This document shows positions 23,940 through 36,772 of a DNA stretch of 64,000 nucleotides, in pieces. Source of the stretch: Brachionus rotundiformis (Eukaryota; Rotifera; Eurotatoria; Ploima; Brachionidae); contig JAESIW010000020.1 of NCBI GenBank assembly GCA_016802295.1, positions 2,897,964-2,961,963 of the forward strand, in the 5' to 3' direction. The stretch's first letter is position 1; each line of letters starts with the position of its first letter. Below the pieces are notes generated by a model. The model made no database searches, was not told the DNA's origin, and saw nothing but the letters and a program-made list of their open reading frames with translations. Made by a program: the position numbers and the translations under genes.

Positions 23940-24610
23940 AGCCTTTATGTTTTGTCTTTTTTCAAAAATACTACAGCTAAAGCAAATAGAATTTTGGGTT
24001 TAAGTAAGTAAGCATTTAAGTATCCTTGTAGCGAGACTATCAAATTATTGCATTATTAAATGGTTAGATCACACCTGAAATATACTATCAGTGTCCTTAG
24101 AAAAAGATAAAAATGAGCTTGAGAGAGTTCAGAAAAGAGTAACAAAGTTGATTCCAAAATTAAGTGGCTTAGATTATCAACAACGCTTGTTGAGGCTAGA
24201 TTTAACTAATTTGAGAAAAAGGAGGTTAAGAGGTGATCTAATTCAGATGTACAAATTGGTAAATAATTATGAAAAAATTAAATTTAATAAAGGAATCAAT
24301 AAAGGAATAGTCTTAATACAAAAATTGGTATTCAAAGATATGAATTGAGAAGAAATAGCTATTGTCTAACTCGTGAAAGAATAGAAAATTGTCTTTCGAG
24401 ACATAACTTTTTTACAAAGAGAATTGTGAACGAATGGAATAGGCTCCCGGAAGATGTGGTAAAAGCAAAGAGTCTTAATAGTTTTAAAGCGAAGCTTGAT
24501 AGTTGGATGGCGAAACTAATAGAAGTGACTGCTACAGCTCCCTAAGGCTATGCTAAGATAACCTATAAGCTGCTGCAGTTTAAACTACTACTACTTCTAC
24601 TATATTACCT
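23940..24610 (+). mobile_element. 3' end of a non-LTR retrotransposon (reverse transcriptase C-terminal region)
   Basis: Plus-strand frames carry the typical C-terminal block of a CR1/jockey-type polyprotein: KANRILGLSK, MVRSHLKYTISVLEKDKNE, LERVQKRVTKLIPKLSGLDY then, after a frameshift near 24345, SRHNFFTKRIVNEWNRLPEDVVKAKSLNSFKAKLD and a stop at 24543-24545. Stops at about 24029 and 24060 and the frameshift show it is inactive. It ends in a short trinucleotide tail (ctactacttctac, about 24583-24600). The part upstream of 23940 is absent, so it is a 5'-truncated insertion. Confidence 0.88.
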
Positions 24611-25852
24611 AATTAATACTTGTAAATATTTTTTGATAGAATTACCCAACAATGTCCTATTAAAGCTTCTAGAAACCGATGTAATGAAAGGAAAAACAAG
24701 AATATACGGATCTTTTAAAAATTGTCAGCTAAAATTGATAAAGCTAGATTTGACTTAAGAACATCTTTAGGAATGCAAGCATACAACCGATAATCTAGCT
24801 TGGGTTATTGTTTGGTATCAATTAAACAAATTAAACATCCAAAATAAAAAGCTAATCCTAACTCCAGTATATAAATAACATAACTCAAAATAATTTTCCA
24901 TAAAATAAAACATAGAAATTCTTCTATTTGAGTCACTTATTTGGAGAGAAATTTTCGAAAAGAAGAAATCCTTTAAAGTCAGCACTTTTTTCAATTTATA
25001 ATGATTAATATGATTGCAAAAAATTATTTCATTTTTTTCGTTTTAATTCTAAAATCTTTTTTTATTAGATTCAAAAAAAATCTAATTACTGCTAATTTTT
25101 AAATTTAAAGAGACTTATTTGGTTCTTATTTGATTTGACGCATAAACGTATAAAATAATATAATTTACTTTGAAATATTTTAGCTCATTACTTTAATTAT
25201 TATAGAAATATATTGATCCGTCAGAATTTGCGCTTAGCCTGATAAATTAAAACTCTAAATTATTATTTTTCCATTTAAAAAAAACTAAATAGTTTAAGAG
25301 TTATTTTTAATTTTTAGTATAAAATCAAATCTAATTAGCGAAACTGTATTCGATTGTGATTTAAAATGGCTTTTAATGTTTTTTTTTAAGTATTTTAAAT
25401 TTAATTTATGTTTTAGAAAAATCAGATTTTTTTATTTGTAGTAAATATTTTGATCTTTATGTGACCCAAAAGTTTTAATTAAAGCAAAAAGTCATGTTGT
25501 TTTTAAAATTTGTTTAAAATACTCTTGGACATAGAATTGACCATTTTACTGACCCATATAATCTTTGCTTGAAAAACAAATAGAAACTAGGGAACTTATA
25601 AACTCGAAGACAAAATTTAAAAGCAACTTTGTTTATTATTAATTTTCTAAATCAAAATATCAAGTTATGCGAGCACAAAAAATAATCATTAAAGACAATG
25701 TTAAAAGCACAACTCTTTGCATATATTTTTATTTTATTCATTTCTGTTTAGTCTTTTTTTTTATAACGTTTATTAATTAATTAAGTTATTCATATTAATC
25801 AGATTTGGCTTCAGACATTAAATTTGATTAGGTATTTTCAAAACAACTGGCA
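24611..25852. other. AT-rich intergenic region upstream of Rac1
   Basis: No gene seen. A pyrimidine/AT-rich stretch directly before the Rac1 ATG is its likely promoter and 5' UTR, possibly with a leader intron, but no core element can be picked out. Confidence 0.5.
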
Positions 25853-26482
25853 ATGCAAGCAATCAAATGCGTAGTGGTCGGTGACGGTGCAGTCGGAAAG
25901 ACCTGTCTATTGATATCCTACACCACCAACTCTTTTCCAGGTGAATACATACCAACAGTATTTGACAACTTTTCGGCCAATGTAATGGTCGACGGAAAGC
26001 CGGTCAACTTGGGGCTATGGGACACGGCCGGCCAAGAGGACTACGACCGCTTGAGACCACTGTCGTATCCGCAAACTGACATTTTTCTGATCTGCTTTTC
26101 CATCGTGAGTCCAACTTCGTTCGAAAACGTGAGAGCCAAGTGGTATCCAGAAGTGAGTCACCATTGTCCCACCACACCTATCATTTTGGTCGGTACCAAA
26201 CTCGATCTAAGAGACGACAAAGAAACCTTAGAGAGATTGCGCGAGAAAAAGCAATCGCCCATCACATTTCCCCAAGGTCTGGCCATGATGAAAGAAATAA
26301 ATGCAATCAAGTATTTGGGTAAGTTTTAGCAGTAAGTTGGTTCAAATAGGATATCTACTTTTTATGTCTTAGAATGTTCGGCTTTGACTCAAAAAGGTTT
26401 GAAGACTGTGTTCGACGAGGCCATCCGCGCTGTCCTAGTACCAACCAAACAGCGCAAAAAGAAGAATTGTATTTTCTTGTAA
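25853..26482 (+). CDS. RAC1: Rac1 small GTPase
   Basis: Exons 25853-26318 and 26373-26482 give 191 codons, almost identical to animal Rac1 (192). All G motifs are intact: GDGAVGKT (10-17), Thr35 in TVFDN, DTAGQ (57-61), TKLD (115-118) and CSAL (157-160). The C terminus has a polybasic stretch KQRKKKN followed by the CaaX box CIFL; Leu in the last position predicts geranylgeranylation. Rac1 cycles between GDP and GTP at the plasma membrane and drives actin polymerisation through WAVE/Arp2/3 and PAK. The single 54-base intron lies in the KYLE codon block. The CDS is much more GC-rich at third positions than its flanks, as expected of a highly expressed conserved gene. AATAAA at 26614-26619. Other Rho members are excluded by the near-identity. 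Confidence 0.98.
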
Positions 26483-29015
26483 ATTTTTTGTATACAATCA
26501 TTTATAAACCAATTTAATATCGATTCGAAATTAGATTTCTTTTTAAAAAAAACGAACTTTATATTTACTTTTATACACATTTTTTTTAAATTAAAGAAAA
26601 TACAAAATTGATAAATAAAATATTGATTTAACTCAATAAATTAATTATTAATTTTAATGTCGAATTTTCGAATCTAAAGTCAATGACAATAGTAAAAACC
26701 AGTATGCTCAAAAAATTTAAATAAGAGTCAATTTTTTCCAGTGTAATTTAAATATTTATTTTATGCTGGTGTAAGCATAGACCGATTATTAACTTTTCTG
26801 ATATTTCAATGGAAAATCGGTAAATTAGTTCCATTGATTTTTTATCTATTTATCTAAATAATTTGAGGGGTAACCTCAGGCCGTGTAGAATGGATCATAT
26901 CCCTCTTTTCAGCCTACCGAAAAATATAATTGTTAACAATAAAAATTTGAAAGAAATTAAAAAATTGTCTAAAAATAAGAAGATAAAAAAGTTCCATTGA
27001 TATAGAAGTTACAATATGGACATAAATTTGCCAATTTTCAGTTTATATTAATAAAGTGAGTTTTTTTTCTTTTCTTTTGTGTCTATAGCTACAGAAAGGA
27101 CATAAAAGTTAAAACATGGAATTATATTTGTATATTTTGTATTCATAAAGTATTCATAAAGTTACTTTTTTTGAAATAAATTATTAAATATTACTAGATT
27201 TTTATGGTTCCATTGAAAATAGATGTATTTTAATTTTTTAGAGTTTACTTCGTAAGTGTGTAATATTAGATAATTAAACCAATATTTAATAAAATTATTG
27301 ATATATGAACTTATGAACTTACTTATTTTATAGTGGAGTATTTGGTAAGGAGACTTTATTTTGATCGTCTGCGGAATAACCAGCTTGTTTATTTTGAGTC
27401 TAAGCTCAATCAACCGCTTCACAATGCAATTCTAGACCGTGGTAATCATCTGGAAACAGACTATTCAATGCTTGGTTGCATCATTCTTTTTGGGAAATTT
27501 TTTTTAGTTCCAACATCTTGAAATTTTTTGATGTAGACTGACCATTAGCTTGGTATTTAACGTCAATGGTAACAAAGCAAATTTTGATCCTGTGGGATTA
27601 AATATCATTTTCATATATGATAGCAAATTTTTAAACATTCATTTTATAATATTCATTTAGTACATGGTATCCCTCTGTATGAACAGGATATTTAGCTAAT
27701 TTTTGTTTTCGGAAGGTATCGAAAGCATTTCTAGCTAAATAAACTATTAAAATTTTAGATTTAGCTTAGTAAATTTAATTTGTATTTAGATGAATGAAGA
27801 CGATTCAAAATTTTATCAAATTTATAAATATTCAGAATCAAAAAACTGATTTGTTTTAATTTAAGTCTTAATAAATCTGATATCCAGGTTAAATGGAAAA
27901 TTTAAATCTTAGATAAAAAACTTATCATTTTTCACGTTCAATCTAAAATTATTAATATTTTAGTGATTCATTTTTATTTAGTAATAGATAAATGCATCAA
28001 GTCAACATTGGATAATGACATTTTTCAATTAGATAGATGAAAATTTTACTAATTTAGAAAAAAATTCTGATCGACCATTCTATATTTCTGGAAAGTAAAA
28101 AAGAAATTCAATTTAAACCCTTGTTTTTAACTAAAATTCTATAAAACAATTTATCCGAATTGTAAATATTTAATACTTTTGTTTTTATAAGAATGCAAAA
28201 TCTGATTAAAACAAAGCTAGTTTTAAATAAAAATATTTATATATGATCTCTAAAATTAAATAATTTAAATGGTTATATTAACTTGGCAAGGCGAAATTTT
28301 ATGTTAGACTAAAAAATCAGATAATGGAATAAATCAAAGCGTGAAAATATCAATAATTAAAGGTTTAAATATTTTTGATTAAGAGTTAAATTGACATGAA
28401 TAAATAACTCCAAGTGTTTGAATAATAAATTAACTTGAAGCTAAAATCCCAAATCAGAAAAAAGATTAAAAATAGTAATAATTGCAGCACATTCTGTTCA
28501 TTACCTTGAAAAATAATTAAAAATTATCTTAGTTTAGGTAAATATAGCTAAATATAAAAATAAAAGAAAAGTTTTATATGAAAATCTGAAAACCAAATTC
28601 AAATTTCAGATATTAGAAATAGTTTTATTTTTTTAATTTATTTCAAATGTTTCATTTTTTAAGATATAAATTTTCAAGACCACTTAGATATCGTAGTAAA
28701 TTAATCCAAATTTATTTTCTTTGGGCAAGTTAAGTTATTTTCCAGTTTTTTGCTAAAAGAACCATTTACAGTTTAAGTATGAATAAACCACACCACATCA
28801 TAAATAACTTTTTATTACAAATTTTCTTTGATGATTGAATGGCCAAATTTAAGAACAATCCAGGCTAAAACAATTCTTTTTTATTTATTGTTTGTTAACA
28901 AAAGAGATTTAGTTATTTTCTTTCAACGAATCTAAATTAAAGTTACTTTTAATTTATTTATTATTTAAATTTTAATTTTGGATAAAACTGTTTTCCAATT
29001 AAGTGATTCATAAAC
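26483..29015. other. AT-rich intergenic region
   Basis: Mostly featureless AT-rich DNA between Rac1 and the divergent GTPase gene. One GC-richer island at 27333-27521 (separate entry) may be an old coding relic. Confidence 0.5.
27333..27521 (+). pseudogene. Possible relic of a coding exon, unidentified
   Basis: A 62-codon open stretch preceded by an acceptor-like ttttatag, GC-richer than its surroundings and rich in Arg, Asn and Leu (RRLYFDRLRNNQLVYFESK, LHNAILDRGNHLE). No family recognised. It could be transposon debris or an exon of an unseen transcript. Confidence 0.25.
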
Positions 29016-31438
29016 ATGAACGACTTAGAAAATGAAAATATAGTGAAAATACTAATTCTTGGAGATTGGTAAACTTGGTCAAACTAATTTTTATAATCGT
29101 ATAATGTTTTAACTTTACAGCCAAGTCGGCAAGACCAAATTCCTGCTTGAATATATTAAGTTTAATAATATGAACAATTTAAACATTGATATAAATAACA
29201 ATAAAAATTCGAATCTAAATGATTCATTTAACTTGACAGCACCCTTGGACGATCGCTACGTACCTACCTCAATAGAAGTCTACAAATCAGAGTTTAAAAT
29301 AAACGAAAAAGACTACATCCTTTCGATCGCCGATATATCTGGTAATCGTAACGATGATCTATACATACAAATGCGTAATTACTTTTACTTGATCGAAAAG
29401 GTAAAATATATTATAGGATATATTTTTAATTATTTAATTAAATATTTATCGTTTTAATTTAGAAAGTTGACACAATTTTGCTTTGTTTTTCTCTTGTAGA
29501 TCAAACTTCTTACTCAGATATTACCAAAAAGGTATATTATTTTTTTACTTAAATTTTATTAAAGAAAACAAATGAAAAAACCTCGGTTATGTTTACCATA
29601 CATTTTGCATTGATATTATATGCTGTAAAATGTTTAGTATGGAATTAGACCCAGTTAACAAAATTATCTAAAATATTTTTTAGCCAGTTGTCTTTTTTGG
29701 GACATTTAGTTCCAAAATAATACTATTCACAAATTCAAATATAAATTTAAAATGAGAATGCATCTATATTTTGTTATTTTTAATATAGAATAGCATTTAG
29801 CATTGCGGCAAATTGAAGTTAATGATTAAATTAAATGATCAATTAGTATTAAAATAAGAAAGTTATTAGGTAAATTTTAACTTTAGATGCATAATTAAGC
29901 ATAATGCATGTTAATGGTTTTACATGGTTTGGTCGACATAAAAATATGTTTCTGTATTAAATTTTAAAATTAAAAAAGAGTAAAAATCTTTATTTAGAAT
30001 AACTATAAAGCTCTATTTGCCAACATTCCTATGAATTGTTCTTTTATAATACCAAATGAATTTTTTAAATTAAGATTTTTCACAATAAAAAATGTACTTT
30101 AAAGTATGATTTGAATGAAGGTAATTAAAAATAATTTTGAATTACTTATATAATCATTTTTTTGTAAAAAACGTCAATTATCTAGTCATATATTTTAAAT
30201 GATTTAAATAAATTCTTAAAAAGTTATAATATATTTAATTTGTAATAATTTTCGGAGCCTTTTTTTATGGTTTTGTGAAATTTGGTTTCAAAGAACAAAA
30301 TATTAAAAAATCTTATACATTTTTTTCCAAAAGTAAAAAAAATATTCAGGTTTAACTCTGCAAATTCGGCAGAACTTAAATTTCAATATCCTTGAGGTTA
30401 GATCACTTTTCGTAGATTTGCACATCATTAGCATACTTCGACAATTGATGCAACCATCAATGTTGCACCATGTTTCATTTGTAGAACCAGTTTTTCCAGT
30501 TCCAGTTTCTATTGTACCTAATTTTTAGACAATGTACAGAATTTTTAATACTATTTTTTATTAATAATTTATTCAAGTGGTTGCCAGAAATAAAAAAATT
30601 CTATCCCAATATACCAATTCTACTAGTCGGAACAAAATGTGATCTCAAACAGAAAGCTAAGGAGCTAAAGTTAAACTCAACGAAATCAGACTCTGTCAAA
30701 TCTTCTCTTCAGACCTCAGCTATTTCGGAAAACAAATTTCCCATTGATTCAAAAAAATTATCTACTGAGCTTATTTCACTGAAATCGTCTCTGCATCATC
30801 AGTTGACAAAATCCAAGTCGATCCAGGACAGACCAATTTCGTTGATATCCAAAGTATCTAGAGAAGAAATGTTTTCATCTTCAAATAAAATAGACAAGAA
30901 ACTGATAGATGAAAATTTGAAGTATATACTTGACAAATTAAACTCGGTACCATCGTTTCTTACCCTAAATGAATTTGTCAAATTGAGTTTATTAGACGAT
31001 GAGACAAATGTAAAAATAGATGACTCGACTGACTTGGACTCGAGCTCAATATGCAATCAATATGTCAATAAAAAACAAATAAATAAGCTAAAAGAGGTTG
31101 TAAATACAAGATATTATTTTAAAACATCATGTTTTGAGATAAATTCGATCCGATTTTTGATGGATAAAGCGATCGTAACCGCGATCAATTTTCATCTAAA
31201 AAAGGATCGATTACCTTTTAAGCAGTCAAGATATAACTTAAATTTAAATAATGGTATAACAAATGAAAAAAACGAGCAGAACACTGACTCGATAATGAGA
31301 ACAGATAGTAACGGGGCGGCCAGTGAGCTCGCCAATAACAGAGAAAAGTTAAAGAAAGAAAAAAAAAGCGGTCTTTGCAAATTAAGATGCTTTAGTTGTA
31401 CAAGAAGTGAAACTAATACAAGTCTTAATCAAATATAG
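29016..31438 (+). CDS. Divergent Rho-like small GTPase with long insert
   Basis: Exons 29016-29068, 29121-29400, 29463-29531 and 30578-31438 give 420 codons, twice the length of a normal Ras-superfamily protein. The P-loop GDCQVGKT (16-23) is complete although split by an intron in the Cys codon. Then come PTSIE (66-70, switch I Thr), DISGNR (89-94) in place of DTAGQE, LLCFSLVDQTSYSDI, WLPEIKKFYPNIPILLVG and TKCDL (153-157). Between TKxD and the G5-like KTSCF (316-320) lies an insert of about 120 residues rich in Ser, Lys and Asp. The tail (KLRCFSCTRSE) has no CaaX box. The WLPEIKKFYP block places it near the Rho/Rac branch, though no known subfamily fits (no BTB domain, so not RhoBTB). The Asn at the Gln61 position predicts weak intrinsic hydrolysis. 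AATAAA at 31614-31619. Function unknown. Confidence 0.82.
30385..30470 (-). mobile_element. Short reverse transcriptase relic in intron 3 of the Rho-like gene
   Basis: Minus strand reads SKYANDVQIYEK followed by a stop, matching the YADD-box region (FADDVQIYS) of jockey/CR1-like reverse transcriptases with the first Asp changed to Asn. Only this piece is recognisable within the 1,046-base intron. Confidence 0.55.
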
Positions 31439-31709
31439 TATTTTAAAGTTAATTTCGAAAATAATTTTAATTTTTTTTTAAAGTTATTATTTTTAAAAGT
31501 TATATTAAATAATTCAAATTAAATCGATTAAATAATTGATTCGTATATATATAAATATATTTTTTCTCTTTTTCCAATATTCATTAATTGTTATAACTGT
31601 ATACTATTTTTTAAATAAATTCAATAAATTTTCTCAATTCATTTATTTCTCATTTTCAAAGCATCTTGATTATTTATTTAATTTAGTTTAATTAAGTTGT
31701 ATAATTCAG

Positions 31710-32110
31710 ACGATCTCGAAGTGAGCTGGGTGAATTCCCCGGTTTCCGAAAGTTCACTTTAAGTTCACACTATCCCAACCCGGACCCGCCAGAGGTATCA
31801 GAGGTCATTCAAGAAGACTGTCCGGCCAGGCTTCCACCAAAATGGAATGCCCTATCAGCTACATTGACAGACGCCGACTCCGTCAACAAGTTCAAGAACG
31901 GATACGATGCCTTCCGGTCTAGTCAACTATCCTGAAGATGAGCATTTATTTATAAAATTTTTCTCTTACAGCTTTTTCTATCGAGAATCTTAACTCTTAT
32001 TTTGACCTAAAAATTTAAACAGGATTTCTTTTATAAGTTTTTTTCTATGTGTTATGTGCAAGAAGCAAGCTAGTCTTGCTGTAGCTTATATTATTATTAT
32101 TATTATTAGG
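31710..32110 (+). mobile_element. 3' end of a second non-LTR retrotransposon family
   Basis: A sharp GC-rich island. The plus strand encodes RLPPKWNALSATLTDADSVN then KFKNGYDAFRSSQLS and a stop at 31933-31935, the usual C-terminal block of non-LTR reverse transcriptase polyproteins (LPxxWNxLP...SVNxFKxxLD). About 150 bases of 3' UTR follow and the element ends in a (TTA)n tail at about 32088-32109. It lacks the upstream reverse transcriptase, so it is a 5'-truncated copy. Its sequence differs from the element at 23940-24610. Confidence 0.8.
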
Positions 32111-32904
32111 TCCCATGTACAAATCGGGATATGATTCTTAATAAGCAAATAATAGAAGTACAATTCCTTAATAAATAATTAAAAGTCAATTTTACAATTA
32201 AGCAAAAAAATCAATTCAATTATTTATTTATTTTATTAAATATATATTTTTGAGTAGCTTCCAAACAGCTTTCGCTTTCATTTAAAGCGAATTATTGTTA
32301 AAGATTAATCTAGATACATGACTATTAAAAAGTAGATTTTAAAAAAATTTAATATTATCATTTTTTTACTTTTATTTACAGTTAATGAGATTAATGAAAG
32401 TGGTTTAAATGAGTTATGAATTTTTTGGTTGTGTTAGATTGATGTGTTGTCCAGTATTCGTGTATTCTTTTGCAATCAGATCTTACTAAGATTTTTTCGA
32501 TATTTAAGAATAGCCTGTTCGATCTCTCTACTATAGCTTTAAATTTTTAAGCTTTAATCGCGAATTGTTAGATTAGTTTTAAAAATATATTTTGGATATG
32601 ATTTCCATTTTTGATACAAAATTCTAGCAAGTTAGTTCAGAATTGTGACAAAGAACTGAAGATTAAATTATATTCTGTCCGATTTATTAATGGTTAGCTC
32701 TCTACCTTGGAAAACTGCTTTATAAAATATTTCTTTGCCAAATGCTATATAAACTTTTTAATAAATATTCAAATATTTTTTACATAATTGGTTATTGAAA
32801 ATTTGTTTAACCAAGAGTAATTTTTGCTTGTAATATATATTAATTTTACTGATTCAAATTTGATAATTTGTTCAAAGGTTTAGTTATTGTAAATTTACTG
32901 AGTC
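32111..32904. other. AT-rich non-coding region
   Basis: Nothing recognisable between the retroelement tail and the long direct repeat. Confidence 0.5.
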
Positions 32905-34653
32905 CAAAAAATATTTCTATTAGTATACTTAGCCGGGTATCATATTCCTTCAAACCTTTTTCACTAATAGATATATTGTTCAGCTGATATCTAAAAATTG
33001 ATTGAGAGAACTGTTTGTACTGAAAGGCTTTGGTTTCAGGCCTTACTAATTTTGGTCTGCATCCAACAACTATTTAGAGACTCCTTTACACTTTACTCAT
33101 CTCCTTCAAAATAGCTTTCTGAGCAATTGTAGATCTTTTTAAAAAAGTTGTTTTAAAATTTTTTTTTCAAAAAAGGTCGATAGTTATTTGGAAGCATTAG
33201 ATTAATTTTTTCAATATTTTTCACGTTTTAACTTTTTGATCCGCCAAATATTTTTCTTTAGAACTTATTTGAGTGGTGGAATGATTGGCAGTTAAAATTG
33301 GTTGATTTTTGGATACTGCAATTATCTTGTATTATTATCATCATTCTAAAAATACATCTTTTTTTATATATTATACGAGGGTTTTTCAAATAAAGCTTAA
33401 TTACACTTTCAATCGCTTTATAATTATATAAATTTATCATTATCAATTAGATAATATTATAGAAAAGTTGAAAAATTTCTTTCATAAAAAATCTATCTAA
33501 AAAAGCGAAAACTTACCTTGATTTCATCACGATTTATACAAAATATAATTAACAGAAAAATATTGCCGAGTTTAGTCTACAACCACGCATTTTGGCATTA
33601 AATATCTCTGATAAAATTATATCAATTTAGATCTAATTTTAAAATCTATGTTAAATCTAAAAATCTCATAAATGCTTGTTTATAAATTGAGATCTTTACT
33701 TTGGGGCTTTTGCTTTGAAGATATATTTTCAGTATGCAAGAAAATTTTATCAAAATAAAAATCAAATTTAAGCTTGATAGTGAGTATTGATTTGATAGAC
33801 AGAGTAGCAAGTAAATGACAGGTCCTTAATTGTTTGGAAACGGATTTAAGAACCAATAGGCATAAAATTTACTAAATGGATTTAGATAGTACACATCTAT
33901 GATATACATGTTTAATCGTTTGCTTTGAGTTTAAGCACCTAAAAATACAATTACACTGATTTTTGCTTGATTAAGTTTGACCAAAGCAAATATCCTAACT
34001 AATATCGACTATTTGGCTAACAATTTTGTTTTAGTTATGTGAAATGTCTTTATTAATCCTGTTGCAAATTTGTATCCTCAAAGTCAATTTTTATCAGCAA
34101 ACAAACCCTCAATATTTCTACCAAGTGTGTTTCGAGTGAATTCGTACAAAATAAAAATGGACAAATTCATAAATCATCTTTATCTTAGATAGATTGGTTT
34201 TGGGCAAAAATGGAGACACTTTTCCAGGAAACGGATTTTAAAATTTCTAATTATAAACCAATTTAATTGAGTATCAAATTTCGTGAACAATTTTTTGTTG
34301 TAAGGTACTAAGAAATGAGTATTTTTCGTGGTCTAATGTTGTTCTATTGAAGTGATATCAAATTTCTACTAAATTTACAGCTCTTTATTTTTATCAAATA
34401 TTTAAAATAAGTTTTTTTTTTAAATTGGATAAATTAGAGCACTTAGTATGAATTAGAATAAAAACAGTTTTTGGGTCAAATCGAAGGATGTCTTGTCGCC
34501 GCGTAATTACATTCTACGAAATTGACTTTCTCACATCTGAATAGTTTATTTACGAAATTAAAAACATGGTTTAAATCGTTATTGAGATATCGTAAATTTA
34601 AAAAAATTAATCAAGATAAAAATATTAATAAATTGGCTCCTCGACTCATAATT
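32905..34653 (+). repeat. Long direct repeat copy A (1.75 kb), ends exactly at N gap
   Basis: Matches 35010-36772 along its whole length with scattered single-base differences and short indels (for example one extra TTTATC unit near 36295 in copy B). The last base before the N run (34653) corresponds to 36772 of copy B. No open reading frame, terminal repeats or transposon motif was seen inside it. Confidence 0.95.
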
Positions 34654-35009
34654 NNNNNNNNNNNNNNNNNNNNNNNNNNNNNNNNNNNNNNNNNNNNNNN
34701 NNNNNNNNNNNNNNNNNNNNNNNNNNNNNNNNNNNNNNNNNNNNNNNNNNNNNNNNNNNNNNNNNNNNNNNNNNNNNNNNNNNNNNNNNNNNNNNNNNNN
34801 NNNNNNNNNNNNNNNNNNNNNNNNNNNNNNNNNNNNNNNNNNNNNNNNNNNNNNNNNNNNNNNNNNNNNNNNNNNNNNNNNNNNNNNNNNNNNNNNNNNN
34901 NNNNNNNNNNNNNNNNNNNNNNNNNNNNNNNNNNNNNNNNNNNNNNNNNNNNNNNNNNNNNNNNNNNNNNNNNNNNNNNNNNNNNNNNNNNNNNNNNNNN
35001 NNNNNNNNN
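34654..35009. other. Assembly gap (356 N)
   Basis: Run of N between two near-identical copies of a 1.75 kb sequence. Reading frames that cross it are artefacts. Confidence 0.99.
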
Positions 35010-36772
35010 CAATAAATATTTCTATTAATATACTTTGCCGGGTATCATATTCCTTCAAACCTTTTTCACTAATAGATATATTGTTCAGCTGATATCTAAA
35101 AATTGATTGAGAGAACTGTTTGTACTGAAAGGCTTTGGTTTCAGGCCTCATTAATTTTGGTCTGCATCCAACAACTATTTAGAGACTCTTTTACACTTTA
35201 CTCATCTTCTTCAAAATAGCTTTTCTGAGCAATTGTAGATCTATTTAAAAAAGTTGTTTTAAGATTTAAATTTTTTTTCAAAAAAGGTCGATAGTAATCT
35301 GGAAGCATTAGATTAATTTTTTCAATATTTTTCACGTTTTAACTTTTTGATCCGCCAAATGTTTTTCTTTAGAACTGATTTGAGTGGTGGAATGATTGGC
35401 ATATAAAATTGGTTGATTTTTGGATACTGCAATTATCTTGTATTATTATCATCATTCTAAAAATACATCTTTTTTTATATTTTATACGAGGGTTTTTTCA
35501 AATAAAGCTTAATTACACTTTCAATCGCTTTATAATTATATAAATTTATCATTTTGAATTAGATAATATTAGAGAAAAGTTGAAAAATTTCTTTCATAAA
35601 AAATCTATTAAAAAAGCGAAGACTTACCTTGATTTCATCACGATTTAAACAAGATATAATTATCAGAAAAATATTGCCGAGTTTAGTCTACAAACACGCA
35701 TTTTGGCATTAAATATCTCTGATAAAATTATATCAATTTAGATCTAATTTTAAAATCTACGTAAAATCTAAAAATCTCATAAATGCTTGTTTATAAATTG
35801 AGATCTTTACTTTGGGGCTTTTGCTTTGAAGATATATTTTCAGTATGCAAGAAAATTTTATCAAAATAAAAATCAAATTTAAGCTTGATAGTGGGTATTG
35901 ATTTGATAGACAGAGTAGCAAGTAAATGACAGGTCCTTAATTGTTTGGAAACGGATTTAAGAACCAATAGGCATAAAATTTACTAAATGGATTTAGATAG
36001 TACACATTTATGATATACATGTTTAATCGTTTACTTTGAGTTTAAGCACCTAAAAATACAATTACACTGATTTTTGCTTGATTGAGTTTGACCAAAGCAA
36101 ATATCCTAACTAATATCGAGTATTTGGCTAACAATTTTGTTTTAGTTATGTGAAATGTCTTTATTAATCCTGTTGCAAATTTGTATCCTCAAAGTCAATT
36201 TTTATCAGCAAACAAACCCTCAATATTTCTACCAAGTGTGATTCGAGTGAATTCGTACAAAATAAAAATGGACAAATTCATAAATCATCTTTATCTTTAT
36301 CTTAGATAGATTGGTTTTGGGCAAAAATGGAGACACTTTTCCAGGAAACGGATTTTAAAATTTCTAATTATACACCAATTTAATTGAGTATCAAATTTCG
36401 TGAACAATTTTTTGTTGTAAGGTACTAAGAAATGAGTATTTTTCGTGGTCTAATGTTGTTCTATTGAAGTGATATCAAATTTCTACTAAATTTACAGCTC
36501 TTTATTTTTATCAAATATTTAAAATAAGTTTTTTTTTTTAAATTGGATAAATTAGAGCACTTAGTATGAATTAGAATAAAAGCAGTTTTTGGGTCAAATC
36601 GAAGGATGTCTTGTCGCCGCGTTAATTACATTCTACGAAATTGACTTTCTCACATCTGAATAGTTTATTTATGAAATTAAAAACATGGTTTAAATCTTTA
36701 TTGAGATATCGTAAATTTAAAAATATTAATCAAGATAAAAATATTAATAAATTGGCTCCTCGACTCATAATT
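35010..36772 (+). repeat. Long direct repeat copy B (1.76 kb), begins exactly after N gap
   Basis: Second copy of 32905-34653. The divergence looks like a few percent at most, the level of two alleles or a young duplication. Copy B runs on into unique sequence at 36773. Confidence 0.95.

Noticed and set aside
29470..30577. Reading through intron 3 of the Rho-like gene into an upstream hydrophobic start at 30512
   Set aside because: The acceptor at 30577 joins WLPEIKK directly to the preceding exon in the register seen in all Rho proteins; the hydrophobic stretch is intron sequence.
34522..35151. Open frames on both strands across the second N run
   Set aside because: They owe their length to N; the flanks have no coding character.
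32905..36772. LTR retrotransposon with the two 1.75 kb copies as LTRs
   Set aside because: The copies lack TG...CA ends, no gag/pol lies between them, and the interval is an N gap that exactly abuts both copies.
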